From positions 285,001 through 349,000 of the forward strand of contig NZ_AP017367.1 of assembly GCF_001548395.1 (NCBI RefSeq): a stretch of 64,000 bases of DNA, in the 5' to 3' direction. The notes under the pieces were generated by a model. That model had not been told where the DNA came from, ran no database searches, and saw nothing but the letters and a program-made list of their open reading frames with translations. The DNA comes from Leptolyngbya sp. O-77. Its GTDB lineage: Bacteria; Cyanobacteriota; Cyanobacteriia; Elainellales; Elainellaceae. A program made the position numbers and the translations under genes. This document shows positions 18,151-26,519 of the stretch, piece after piece. Every line of letters starts with the position of its first letter. Within the stretch, counting starts at the first letter, position 1.

Positions 18151-18723
18151 ATGAATGGCGGCGAAATCGATCGAATCCCAGTCAATCAACTGATGCAGCG
18201 ATATGGACTGGTCAAAAGCGCTGTCTACAAACGGCTGAACGATCTGGGCATTGATCCTCAAAAGGTCGGTAATAAGTCCTATGTCAATGCCGAACAATTG
18301 CGACTCCTAGACGACTTGCACCAGTTCATCAAATCTGGCGGCACGATGCCCGAATTTCTGGAAAGCCGGGGCATTCAGCCTGCACAAAACTCGTCTTCTG
18401 GAAATTCCCCAGGACTCTCTACGATACAACCCGATGTACCCGATGTAATAGATCTGGTGTCGGCGATCGCCGCTCAGTTTGCCAACCGCCTCCAGCCCCC
18501 TCCGCCAGAACCAGACCCCCTCGCCTACTACCAAAAGCTGGAAGACGCAGCGCGAAACGGCTGGCTGATGAGGACTTCCGAGATTGCCGATTTGCTGGAT
18601 CTGTCGATTTCAGAAATGCAATACTATGGCGATCGCTTTTCAGAAGCCGGATTTACGTTTACCAAATCAGGATATCGGTCGGGTGGAGAAACCGCCTGGA
18701 AAGTCTCGAAAGAGCGAAGTTGA
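18151..18723 (+). CDS. Two-domain winged-helix DNA-binding protein
   Basis: A 190-residue protein not assigned to a named family. Residues about 8-65 (VNQLMQRYGLVKSAVYKRLN then GNKSYVNAEQLRLLDDL) look like a MerR/excisionase-type winged helix. A Pro/Ser-rich linker spans about 76-130. Residues about 140-185 (RTSEIADLLDLSISEMQYYG and a wing-like SGYRSGGETAWKV) look like a second such domain. A tandem DNA-binding protein fits well with the 12-base-phased sites that surround it. HIP1 octamers within the gene argue for long residence in this genome. Start at ATG 18151, behind AGAGGA. Confidence 0.75.
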   Translation: MNGGEIDRIPVNQLMQRYGLVKSAVYKRLNDLGIDPQKVGNKSYVNAEQLRLLDDLHQFIKSGGTMPEFLESRGIQPAQNSSSGNSPGLSTIQPDVPDVIDLVSAIAAQFANRLQPPPPEPDPLAYYQKLEDAARNGWLMRTSEIADLLDLSISEMQYYGDRFSEAGFTFTKSGYRSGGETAWKVSKERS

Positions 18724-18810
18724 GTACAGTTAGCAAAACAGTTAGCAAATTAGACAGCTAAAACGTTATGAAAGTCATCAGGCCCCTTTGCGTCATACGT
18801 AGAAGCCTGT

Positions 18811-18840
18811 AAAATAAAAAAGCCAGCGGTCAGGCTGGCT
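18811..18840 (-). terminator. Intrinsic terminator of the minus-strand RNA
   Basis: On the minus strand AGCCAGC-CTGACC-GCTGGCT is followed at once by TTTTTATTTT (18820 down to 18811), a textbook rho-independent terminator. On the plus strand the hairpin is followed by CAACTCTGC, so it does not serve the HTH gene. Confidence 0.85.
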
Positions 18841-19064
18841 CAACTCTGCATACTCGATACACTCGATTTTTTCGATTGTTCGTTCTTTCTTTTTCTTAGG
18901 TGATGTTGGTGTTCGCACTGGCATCACCTTAGTTTTTGGCACAGCTTTGAGCTGAGATTTGACCAAGGTGATGGGCTATCAGTCGCTCTGGCATCTGTCC
19001 GCCAGCGGAAGCTCGACCCACCAGTGGGGGCTGGTCTTCCTGAACCCGTTAGCCTTTCCTGTCA
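18811..19064 (-). ncRNA. Candidate structured RNA of about 250 nt
   Basis: Between a good extended -10 (19071-19079) and a strong terminator (18811-18840) lies a minus-strand segment without a convincing protein. It is highly structured: CCCAC-TG-GTGGG, a CAGCT-CAA-AGCTG hairpin, and a hairpin GGTGATG...CATCACC with inner GTG-CGAA-CAC. The segment AAGGTGATG (18930-18922) can pair either with the upstream CATCACCTT (18973-18965, nine pairs) or with the downstream CATCACC (18905-18899, seven pairs), as in switching leaders. A 44-codon frame overlaps the 3' part but runs through the terminator, so it is doubtful. I do not recognise the RNA family. Confidence 0.6.
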
Positions 19065-19070
19065 GTTAAA

Positions 19071-19104
19071 ACTATAGCATGTCCTCAGGACAGTCCTCAG
19101 GACA
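19071..19104 (-). promoter_or_regulatory. Promoter of the minus-strand RNA with two 12-bp operator units
   Basis: On the minus strand TGC-TATAGT forms an extended -10 (19079 to 19071). Immediately upstream, where -17 to -40 would be, lie two perfect back-to-back units GTCCTCAGGACA (19081-19092 and 19093-19104). No normal -35 hexamer is seen. A protein bound to the units would either replace the -35 contact (activator) or block polymerase (repressor). Confidence 0.6.
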
Positions 19105-19125
19105 TTTTGGCTTTTAATAAAAACT

Positions 19126-19224
19126 TTCCTAAAGACTTTCCTCAGGATTTTTCTGCGGCAACTTGTCCTCAGAACAGTCCTCAGAAGAGTCCTCAGAATA
19201 GTCCTCAGAACAGTCCTCAGGACG
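19126..19224. repeat. 12-bp-phased array, block B
   Basis: Units TTCCTAAAGAC (19126) and TTCCTCAGGAT (19138), then five consecutive units at 19165, 19177, 19189, 19201 and 19213 (GTCCTCAGAAC, GTCCTCAGAAG, GTCCTCAGAAT, GTCCTCAGAAC, GTCCTCAGGAC). Spacing is exactly 12 bases throughout each run. The half-site GTCCT is better conserved than the second half here. Confidence 0.9.
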
Positions 19225-19281
19225 AGTTCAAAACTATTAACCGTTTGCTGAAGATCTGACCACAATCTAGGTTCCAGGCTG

Positions 19282-19515
19282 ATTCTGAGGATAGTCCTCA
19301 AGACGACAGGACTTTTTGATCGGCTTCTCGGAGGGTTTTTTAAAGCTTTCCTGCCATACTCAACACAAGGACTGTTTGCAGAACAGTCCTGAGGACAGGA
19401 AGGCTTTTCTGAAAGATTTGCCGCAATCTTTCCTACAACGTTTTTCTACATACCTAAGGAACAAAAAGTATTCAGAAAAGTCCTCAGAAAAGTCCTCAGG
19501 ACTATCCTCAGGACT
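19282..19515. repeat. 12-bp-phased array, block C
   Basis: Two units at 19282 and 19294, three at 19362, 19374 and 19386, and four at 19468, 19480, 19492 and 19504, all with 12-base spacing inside each run. Between the runs lie AT-richer spacers of 58-72 bases. Frames open across the block on both strands encode only LRT/VLRT-like repeats and are not genes. Confidence 0.88.
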
Positions 19516-19580
19516 TTTCTGTGTTCTCTTGGTTCGGAGGTGTAGAAGCAAATCATGACCTATCGAACCGTGTCATTACG

Positions 19581-19988
19581 CTAACTGCCTTCTTGACGGA
19601 GCCGCTCTAGCTCTGCCCGCATCGCAGAAATTTGCTCGGTCAGGTCTTTCAAATCTGCCTGAATATCAGGCGGGGCAACGGGCACACCACTAGTCGAGGC
19701 GGTTGGGCTGCTGGAAGAGCCAGATGGGCCGCTCCAGGAAGCCCCTGCTGGACGCTGCGCCATCAGGTTATCCAAAAAGGCGCGGGCCTCTTGCTCCGTC
19801 ACTTCACCTTTGGCGGCCAAATCTTCTGCCAGCCCGCTGGGGTCAGTCCGCAGCCGTGCCAGGGTTTCTTCGCGCCGCTGGCTGTCTTGAATCGTTTCAG
19901 CCAGCGTGCTGGCGGCTCCCAGGGTAACGCGAAAGCCTTTTTGTAGCCCTTGCAAAATTTCGTCGGGGTTCATGAGTTCAGTTCCCAA
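19581..19988 (-). CDS. Phasin-like / coiled-coil small protein
   Basis: A 135-residue protein with an amphipathic helical N-terminal half (DEILQGLQKGFRVTLGAAST, then repeated acidic-basic helix), a Ser/Pro/Gly-rich linker (about 85-105), and a C-terminal coiled coil (DIQADLKDLTEQISAMRAEL). This architecture matches cyanobacterial proteins usually labelled phasin family, but no polyhydroxyalkanoate genes are nearby, so the label is loose. An internal ATG five codons in (MNPDEIL) is an equally good start. It is the first gene right of the repeat arrays. Confidence 0.65.
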   Translation of the reverse strand: MGTELMNPDEILQGLQKGFRVTLGAASTLAETIQDSQRREETLARLRTDPSGLAEDLAAKGEVTEQEARAFLDNLMAQRPAGASWSGPSGSSSSPTASTSGVPVAPPDIQADLKDLTEQISAMRAELERLRQEGS

Positions 19989-20231
19989 GTATCAGTTCCC
20001 AAATGTCAGTCCGAGTGCTAATCATTGATCCGGCGCAGGCCCGGCTTCACTCACGTTACAACACCTGCCTAAAATCGCCAAATGGGTTCCTGAGTTCTTC
20101 CCAAATGCCTGAATTAGGATGAATTCAATAACGCCTCGTAACACTCAGACGCTGATTGCTTAAGATACTAAGGAGTACCGTTCAGACGGTCTTCAAGCGC
20201 CATTCACAACTGCAATTTACAGGGGTAGGCT

Positions 20232-21674
20232 GTGCGAGTCAGCATTTTGCGAGAGGGTCTGCAAAATCGCCGCAACTATTGGTCAGCAATCAATTGGTCA
20301 GCAATCGGGCAATCTGACCGCCGGAACGTGCAAGGTGACACCAGATGGCTGTTGGCCCTGCTGTGTTGCTTGAGTATGGGGCTATTTCCTGCCGAGGTGC
20401 TGGCAGCAGAGCGGAACTCCGCTGAACCCATGCGGGTGGTGGACTGGGCGGGTTGGAAAGACGGCAGTTGGCTGGAGGCGCTGGTACAGCCGCAGCTCGT
20501 GCAAGATCCAACGGCGATCGCCGCCCTTCGTCAACACCTGCTGGCCCTGGAGGCGATGGGAATGCCCGCCAGCGCTCAGGGGATATGGGTGCAGTCAGGC
20601 AGCCAAATCTTGAGCGAACATAAGGGACTGGAGCCGATTCCAGCCGCTTCGCTGACCAAAATTCCGACTACGCTGGCGGCGCTTAAAACCTGGGGTACGT
20701 CGCATACGTTTAAGACCACCGTGGGCGTGACGGGGCCCATCGAAAATGGCGTGGTGCGCGGCGATCTGGTGATTCAGGGCGGCGGCGATCCGCTGTTTGT
20801 GTGGGAAGAGGCGATCGCCCTGGGAAATGCAATAGAACAGCGGGGCATCCGGCGGGTGGAAGGCAATCTGGTGATCGCGGGCAACTTTGCCATGAACTTC
20901 AAAGGCGATCCCCAAACGGCCGGGACGCTCCTGCGGCAGGGGATCAACGCTGACCTGTGGACAGGCGAAGCGCAGACCCAATACACCCAGCTTCCACCTG
21001 GCACGCCTCAGCCCCGCGTGGCGATCGCTGGCGAGGTGGTTAGTGTGGCCCAGCCGCCTGTCTTTACGCCCGTGCTGCAACGCCGCTCCCTCAGCCTGGT
21101 GCAGGTATTGAAGGCAATGAATATTTTCAGCAACAACTTCATTGCCGATTCAGTGGCGCAACAGCTTGGCGGTGGCTCGGCGGTGGCTCGAACGGCAGCA
21201 GCGGCGGCAAACGTACCCGCCAGTGAAATTCGCCTGATCAACGGTTCCGGGCTGGGCGAAGAAAACCAGATTTCTCCCCGCGCTGTGGTGGCGATGCTGA
21301 CGGCAACCCAGCGATCGCTCCAGGCAGAGGGACTCAGCGTGTCTGACCTGTTTCCCGTCGTTGGGCGCGAACGGGGAACCCTGGGCGATCGCCGCATTAC
21401 GCCCGGAACGCCCGTGAAAACGGGCACGCTCGATCGCGTCAGCTCTCTGGCGGGGGCCCTGCCAACGCGCGATCGCGGCGTAGTGTGGTTTGCCATTATC
21501 GACATTGGCACGGCCGACCTGGGCAGCGTCCGCGTCGAGCAAGACCGCCTGCTGCAAGCGCTCATCAGCCAGTGGGGAGAAGCGAATCCCGTTCCCGCAG
21601 AAATTCAGCCGAGCGATCGACTGCCCATCTATCAGCAGCAGTTAGGCGACCCAGCGCGAAACGTGCCGCTGTAG
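20232..21674 (+). CDS. dacB: D-alanyl-D-alanine carboxypeptidase/endopeptidase (PBP4, S13 family)
   Basis: Periplasmic penicillin-binding protein that trims or cuts peptidoglycan cross-links. The 480-residue product has all three penicillin-binding motifs: SLTK near residue 140, SNN near 299 and KTGT near 396. Start is a GTG at 20232; a hydrophobic segment with LLALLCCLSMGLFPAEVLA (about 36-55) is the signal peptide, preceded by an unusually long 35-residue N-terminal region. A start nearer the hydrophobic segment is possible. It is convergent with lptC. Confidence 0.92.
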   Translation: MRVSILREGLQNRRNYWSAINWSAIGQSDRRNVQGDTRWLLALLCCLSMGLFPAEVLAAERNSAEPMRVVDWAGWKDGSWLEALVQPQLVQDPTAIAALRQHLLALEAMGMPASAQGIWVQSGSQILSEHKGLEPIPAASLTKIPTTLAALKTWGTSHTFKTTVGVTGPIENGVVRGDLVIQGGGDPLFVWEEAIALGNAIEQRGIRRVEGNLVIAGNFAMNFKGDPQTAGTLLRQGINADLWTGEAQTQYTQLPPGTPQPRVAIAGEVVSVAQPPVFTPVLQRRSLSLVQVLKAMNIFSNNFIADSVAQQLGGGSAVARTAAAAANVPASEIRLINGSGLGEENQISPRAVVAMLTATQRSLQAEGLSVSDLFPVVGRERGTLGDRRITPGTPVKTGTLDRVSSLAGALPTRDRGVVWFAIIDIGTADLGSVRVEQDRLLQALISQWGEANPVPAEIQPSDRLPIYQQQLGDPARNVPL

Positions 21675-21702
21675 GCCGCGTATTAGAGGATAGAAACAAA
21701 GA

Positions 21703-21750
21703 AGTTTCGTTCTTCGCTTTTCGTTCTTCCTTCTTCCTTCTTTCTTGCCT
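21703..21750. repeat. CTTCTT/GTTCTTC pyrimidine heptamer repeat
   Basis: Pyrimidine-rich run built from GTTCTTC, CTTCTTC and CTTCCTT words, the complement of the purine repeat at 13670-13734. It fills the gap between the convergent dacB and lptC genes. Confidence 0.7.
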
Positions 21751-21761
21751 TCCCCCTCACC

Positions 21762-22898
21762 TCAAAGCCCTTCAGGAATAATCTCTGTCACTACGCGCCC
21801 GCCACTGACCGTCACGGTCTGCCGCTCGAGCTTGCCGACAGCACGGGGCCCCCGCATGATGACAGGTGGATCGGTCTGGCGATAGTCCACATCTCCCTCG
21901 GCAACGACTTCGCGGCTGCGGATATTCCAGTCCAGTCGATTGGCATTGAGTTGAGCCTGGTTGCGCTGCCCCACAGCGCGGACGTTTCCTGTGAGCGTCG
22001 CCGTTTGCGGCCCCAGGTTAAACCGTCCCGCATTCGCCGCCAGGGTCACTTGCTCCTGCCGCTGAATCACCGTCACGGGCTGGTCGGTACTCAGCACTTC
22101 CTGAGGCACATTCCACACCAGGGAATTGCTGCTAATTTGCAGCGGCGGTTCACTGGTGACAATGCGAGCGCTATTGGTCAGGGTCAGCACGTTGGTTTGC
22201 AGATTCAGGTTACCCTGGTTGCCCTGGGCCACATCGCTCACCTGCTGGTTCAAAAACCGGGTCACTTGCAGCGGGCGATCGCTCACCACCCGTTCCTGCT
22301 GCATCAGCCACACGAGTCGCTCCGCCTTCAGTTGCAGCACGGGATCGGTCGTGGTCGCCGTGACTTGCCCGCTCATCTCCATGCGGCGCTCTTTGTTAAA
22401 AATTTGCGCCTGATCTGCGGCGATCTGGATCTGCGGATGGGTGCCTGTTAGTTCTTTGCGGAGAATCAGCAGGCTGCGACTGGGAATCCACTCCAGTTCC
22501 TGCGCCTTTAGCACCGCTTTGCTTTCCAGGTCGATTGCCTCGATGTCGCCCCGCAGGAAAATCTTCTCGCCATTTTGCAGAATTTCACCCGACTGCGCCT
22601 TTACTCGATAGGCCGCTTTTCCGTCTTGATATAGCTCACCCTCGGGCAGGGTCAACCTGGCAATTTGCTTGTCTTCGCTATAGGTCGCCTGCTTAGCCGT
22701 AATCCGCCAGACCGTGTTGCCCTGTTCGTCTGCCTGATCCAGCGTAATGTTGTTGAAGGTCAGGTTGGTATCAATTTGCTGAACCGCAGCGCTATCTCGC
22801 GCCAGCCGCTCCGAGGCGCGATTTCTAGGCTGACAAGCCGTCAACCCGACCATCAACCCTGCGGTCAGCAAAGCCCAGATAGAGATAAAACGAGGCAT
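21762..22898 (-). CDS. lptC: LptC/OstA-like LPS transport lipoprotein
   Basis: Predicted LptC, which relays lipopolysaccharide from the LptBFG transporter towards the outer membrane. The chosen ATG at 22898 gives 378 residues; a TTG eight codons upstream is also open. A signal peptide with lipobox LTAC places a lipidated cysteine near residue 22. The mature protein has repeated beta-jelly-roll segments (VWRITAKQATYSEDKQIARL, later AERLVWLMQQERVVSD and ANRLDWNIRSREVVAEGDV), so it contains more than one OstA/LptC-type repeat, as is usual for the long cyanobacterial form. Confidence 0.85.
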   Translation of the reverse strand: MPRFISIWALLTAGLMVGLTACQPRNRASERLARDSAAVQQIDTNLTFNNITLDQADEQGNTVWRITAKQATYSEDKQIARLTLPEGELYQDGKAAYRVKAQSGEILQNGEKIFLRGDIEAIDLESKAVLKAQELEWIPSRSLLILRKELTGTHPQIQIAADQAQIFNKERRMEMSGQVTATTTDPVLQLKAERLVWLMQQERVVSDRPLQVTRFLNQQVSDVAQGNQGNLNLQTNVLTLTNSARIVTSEPPLQISSNSLVWNVPQEVLSTDQPVTVIQRQEQVTLAANAGRFNLGPQTATLTGNVRAVGQRNQAQLNANRLDWNIRSREVVAEGDVDYRQTDPPVIMRGPRAVGKLERQTVTVSGGRVVTEIIPEGL

Positions 22899-23110
22899 CA
22901 AAGTCACCCAATCTTTACCCAACTCGAAGCATCAGGGGCGATCGCCCAGCCAGGAGAACCGCTTCAGGGTTCTGAATCTGGCCCAGCCTCTACCTTAGAC
23001 GACGGCCGGCCGCTGTTGCCCCTGCGGGTAGACAGATTTTGCGCGATCCGCTGGTTCAATCTCCACCACCCACCAGGGTTGCTGACAAACCCCTAGCTGC
23101 ATTCAAGCGT

Positions 23111-23719
23111 CTATTCTGACTCTTGCTCGTCTGCCAGCCCAATGCCCGACAGCGGACGATAGGTATAGTTATGTCGAGGCGTTTTCTGAATGTCTTCTTT
23201 GATAGAGTCCAGATCAATGTAGCGGTCGGCAACGTTAATCAAGCTATCACTGGTCATCGAGCGCAGACTGACTACCTCCACCCGCACACCCCGGTAGCTC
23301 ACTGCATCCACCGCATAGGCCAGGTCGCCGTCACCACTGACCAGCACCGCTGTATCATAGGCCCCCACCAGCGCCATCATGTCTACAGCAATTTCCACGT
23401 CCAGATTGGCTTTTTTGGAACCATCCGGCAGTTGCACCAAGTCTTTGGAAATCACGCGATAGCCATTGCGCCGCATCCACAGTAAAAAGCCCTGCTGCTT
23501 CTCATTTGTGCGGTCTACACCAGTGTAGAAGAACGACCGCAGCAGCCGAGAGCCAGCCGTGAGGCGGCAGAGCAACTTGGTGTAGTCAATTTCAATGCCG
23601 AGTTGCAGCGCGGCATAAAACAGATTAGACCCGTCGATAAAAATGGCCACACGGCCGCGATTTTCTAGCACCTGCTCTGGAGTAAACACTGCATCGCTTT
23701 CTGTATGGTGGCTTAGCAT
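23111..23719 (-). CDS. LabA-like NYN domain protein
   Basis: Member of the LabA/DUF88 NYN family, a PIN-like fold often with RNase activity; LabA acts in circadian output in Synechococcus, but paralogues are common and the role here is unknown. Residues about 24-45 contain VAIFIDGSNLFYA with the first catalytic aspartate. DVEIAVDMMALVGAYDTAVLVSGDGDLAYAVD gives the other acidic residues (quoted here only by its sense: DVEIAVD and VSGDGDL). About 200 residues, single domain. A GTG one codon upstream (23722) is an alternative start. Its upstream region holds a 14-base tandem repeat. Confidence 0.85.
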   Translation of the reverse strand: MLSHHTESDAVFTPEQVLENRGRVAIFIDGSNLFYAALQLGIEIDYTKLLCRLTAGSRLLRSFFYTGVDRTNEKQQGFLLWMRRNGYRVISKDLVQLPDGSKKANLDVEIAVDMMALVGAYDTAVLVSGDGDLAYAVDAVSYRGVRVEVVSLRSMTSDSLINVADRYIDLDSIKEDIQKTPRHNYTYRPLSGIGLADEQESE

Positions 23720-23900
23720 CACATTTAGCCTCTTAAAATTATTCTGTGTATTTTTTCCAAGGGATGTATTTTCAGAGGTTCCGAAGGGTTTATTAAACGA
23801 TTGATCCTTAGAAACAAGAAGAAAAGACAGTCTTTGAACGGTCAGTTGCGAAGTAAACAGAGTGCAACGTCAATCAAAATTGCATCGGACAAGATTTGAA

Positions 23901-24024
23901 GTTGAATCAGGTTGAACCAGGCAGCTTAAATCGGGCAGTTTGAATCGAGTAGTTTGAGTCGGACAGACTGAAATTGGGCAGATCGAACCGGACAGATTGA
24001 ACCAGGCGAATTGAATCGGGTCAA
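23901..24024. repeat. Degenerate 14-bp tandem repeat between metG and the labA-like gene
   Basis: About eight units with a 14-base period (one of 15), consensus close to WTTGAAYCGGGCAG: examples are TTTGAATCGAGTAG, TTTGAGTCGGACAG and ATCGAACCGGACAG. The remainder of the 319-base gap (23723-23900) is AT-rich and presumably contains the promoter of the labA-like gene. Confidence 0.8.
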
Positions 24025-24041
24025 CGTTCTTCAGGAAGCGG

Positions 24042-25643
24042 TCAGGAGGCTATCGGAAGCTCTAGACGCTGAAACACAGGCTGCGGCGCAGCAAGCGACT
24101 GTCCCGACGGCAGGGTGCCCCAGCGGGTGTGAGCCGAAAATGGGATCGAAGCCGCGATGAACGCCTCATCCAGTTGGTTAAAGTCCACCGCGTAGCCCAA
24201 CTGCTGATAAATTCGGCTACTCAGGTCGGGCACAATAGGCGACAGCAAATAGGCAGAGAGTCGAACCGTTTCGAGAACGGTGTAGATGACCCGCTCAGCA
24301 GCAGCTTGATTGCCCTGTTTGAAAAGCGTCCAGGGTGCTTGCTCGTCTACGTACTTGTTGCTGGCACGCACGACAGACAGCACCGCATTGCAGGCTTGGT
24401 CAAAAGCAAGGGTTTCGTAGGCTTGGGTAACGGTTTCCCCTAGCGTGCTTCCGGTTGCCTCGAAGGATGCGTCAAGCAGCGGGCGATCGCCCGCTCTTCC
24501 TGGAACCTTCCCCTCACAGTTTTTATGGGCAAGCTTCAAAACACGGTTCAACAGGTTGCCCAGATCGTTCGCCAGGTCAGCATTCAGGATGTTAACAAAC
24601 CGAGTTTCGCTAAAGTCGCCATCGCGACCAAACTCAATTTCTTTTAGAAAATAGTAGCGAATCGCATCGGAATTGTAGCGCTGAACCAAATCAAACGGAT
24701 CGATAATATTACCGAGACTCTTGCTCATTTTTTGACCATCTTTGGTCAAGAAGCCGTGCCCAAAAACCTGCTGTGGCAGCGGCAGTCCTGCGGACATCAG
24801 CATCGCCGGCCAGTACACGGCATGAAACCGCAGAATATCTTTACCGATTAGGTGCAGGCTAGCAGGCCACCACACCGCGTTTGCCAGCGTCGGCTCCTGG
24901 TCTGGCTCGACCGAGGCCGTCACATAGTTCAGCAGCGCGTCAAACCAGACGTAGATGGTGTGGCTGGGATCAACGGGCAGCGGAATGCCCCATTCCAAAT
25001 TGACGCGAGAAATGGAGAAATCCTGTAGTCCCTGGCTGACGAAGCTCAGCACTTCATTGCGACGGCTTTCGGGCTGAATGAAGTCGGGTTGAGACTCGTA
25101 GAGCTTCTCCAGCGCGTCCTGATACTTAGATAGGCGGAAGAAATAATTCTTTTCGTCGCGCCACTCCACCTGTTTATTGGGGTGCAGCGGGCAGCGCTTC
25201 TCCGGCAGCAGATCGCGCTCTTCTTTGAACTCTTCGCAGGAGACGCAATACCAGCCCTGCTGCTGCCCCAGGTAGATGTCGCCTGCATCCCACACCCGCT
25301 GAAAAAACTCCTTGACGATTGCCTCATGACGGGGAGCAGTGGTGCGAATGAAGCGGTCGTACTGAATGTTGAACTGTTCCCAGAGCGCGGCAAACCCAGC
25401 GGCAATTTCGTCGCAGTGAGACTGGGGCGATCGCCCCAGCGCCTCCGCCGTCCGCTGGATTTTCTGACCATGCTCATCCGTACCCGTCACCATTAGCACC
25501 GAGTCACCCTTCAGACGATGGAACCGTGCCAGAACGTCTGCGGCGATCGTGGTGTAGGCGCTCCCAATATGGGGCAGATCGTTCACGTAGTAGATCGGCG
25601 TAGTAACAACAAATTTGTTTTTTTCTTTAGAAAAAGAGGCCAT
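24042..25643 (-). CDS. metG: Methionyl-tRNA synthetase
   Basis: Charges tRNA-Met in the cytoplasm. The 533-residue protein has the class I signature HIGSAYT near residue 24, the zinc-type knuckle CVSC...CPLH around 133-152, the tryptophan-rich methionine pocket, and KMSKSLGN. No C-terminal EMAP/Trbp111-like domain is present, as in the short bacterial form. It is preceded by a 400-base spacer that separates it from the divergent VOC gene. Confidence 0.97.
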   Translation of the reverse strand: MASFSKEKNKFVVTTPIYYVNDLPHIGSAYTTIAADVLARFHRLKGDSVLMVTGTDEHGQKIQRTAEALGRSPQSHCDEIAAGFAALWEQFNIQYDRFIRTTAPRHEAIVKEFFQRVWDAGDIYLGQQQGWYCVSCEEFKEERDLLPEKRCPLHPNKQVEWRDEKNYFFRLSKYQDALEKLYESQPDFIQPESRRNEVLSFVSQGLQDFSISRVNLEWGIPLPVDPSHTIYVWFDALLNYVTASVEPDQEPTLANAVWWPASLHLIGKDILRFHAVYWPAMLMSAGLPLPQQVFGHGFLTKDGQKMSKSLGNIIDPFDLVQRYNSDAIRYYFLKEIEFGRDGDFSETRFVNILNADLANDLGNLLNRVLKLAHKNCEGKVPGRAGDRPLLDASFEATGSTLGETVTQAYETLAFDQACNAVLSVVRASNKYVDEQAPWTLFKQGNQAAAERVIYTVLETVRLSAYLLSPIVPDLSSRIYQQLGYAVDFNQLDEAFIAASIPFSAHTRWGTLPSGQSLAAPQPVFQRLELPIAS

Positions 25644-26048
25644 GTTATAGAATCCGAATTCCCAAAAACCGCAGCACCGAGTCCACGCTTCAACTGGCTC
25701 AATGAATAGCCTGTCTGTTCGTAAGGATCACGGCTTAGGGAGAGAGTGATTGTAATAATCTAAACCGTCCTCTAACCAGGCGGCACAGAAAACCTGAATT
25801 ATTGCGAAATTGATTCTTGATGAAATATGTTTAAACACATCGCATCAAAGATTCACAGATTTATACTCTACTAATAGGCTAGCATTTTGGATTCATTTCT
25901 TGCGTGATTCGTGCTGCGGTAGCCAATCGCACAGGAAGGTATTGGGAAAATTCGAAAAGCCTTAGAAAGAGATGGTTTTGATCCACGAAAAGCCCCTAGA
26001 GACGTTATTTTGAGAAGAAAGTCGTCCTGAAGACCCTGAGCAACTGCC
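25644..26048. other. Spacer upstream of metG; possible gene remnant
   Basis: Mostly AT-rich and non-coding. From about 25920 to 26028 one plus-strand frame without start codon reads QEGIGKIRKALERDGFDPRK and ends in a basic tail with a TGA just before the VOC gene. It looks like the 3' end of a lost gene, but I cannot name a family. The promoter of metG should lie near 25650-25750. Confidence 0.4.
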
Positions 26049-26489
26049 ATGTCCAAGACCCTGCCGCCCTCCGCACTCCGACGGGTTCATCACGTCGCAT
26101 TAAATGTTCGCAGCATGGAGGCATCCCGACATTTCTACGGCACGATTTTAGGACTCCATGAACTGCAAGGCAGCGACATTCCGGCTACGCTGATTGAGCT
26201 GGTGGCGGCAGGCAAAGTGGCAAACTTCGTTACGCCTGATGGCACGGTAATTGACCTGTTTTATGAACCCGATTTATCGCCGCCAAGCCCTAATCCCCAG
26301 CAGCAGTTTACCCGTGCGAATCACCTAGCCTTTGACATTGTGCCAGAGCTATTTGATGAAGCGGTAGCCGTGCTGCACGACAATCAGGTGCCGATTGACC
26401 ACGGCCCGGTGTCGCGCCCGACGGGTCGCGGAATTTATTGCTACGACCCAGATGGATTTATGGTGGAAATCCGCTGTGACCCGCTATAG
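26049..26489 (+). CDS. VOC superfamily (glyoxalase I-like) protein
   Basis: A 146-residue single-domain vicinal-oxygen-chelate protein. The N-terminus RVHHVALNVRSMEASRHFYG is the classic first betaalphabetabetabeta motif with a metal-binding histidine, the second module starts at ANHLAFDIV, and CYDPDGFMVEIR carries the final metal glutamate. It may be a lyase, isomerase or dioxygenase; substrate unknown. It is convergent with the GST gene (gap of 30 bases). Confidence 0.88.
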   Translation: MSKTLPPSALRRVHHVALNVRSMEASRHFYGTILGLHELQGSDIPATLIELVAAGKVANFVTPDGTVIDLFYEPDLSPPSPNPQQQFTRANHLAFDIVPELFDEAVAVLHDNQVPIDHGPVSRPTGRGIYCYDPDGFMVEIRCDPL

Positions 26490-26519
26490 AAACTGGCGGT
26501 GTAGAAACCAGCCGCAGCG

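Noticed and set aside
18793..18930. Minus-strand 44-codon frame (MPVRTPTSPKKKKERTIEKI and on)
   Set aside because: It reads through the strong terminator hairpin and T-run, so it would not be fully transcribed.
19062..19301. Open frame with LRTVLRTILRT repeats, and the opposite frame at 19316-19558
   Set aside because: They are translations of the 12-bp DNA repeat, which is in phase with codons. No start signal or fold.
17824..19515. The repeat clusters as a CRISPR array
   Set aside because: Units are 11 bases with a 1-base gap, there are no unique spacers of 30-40 bases, and no cas gene lies nearby.
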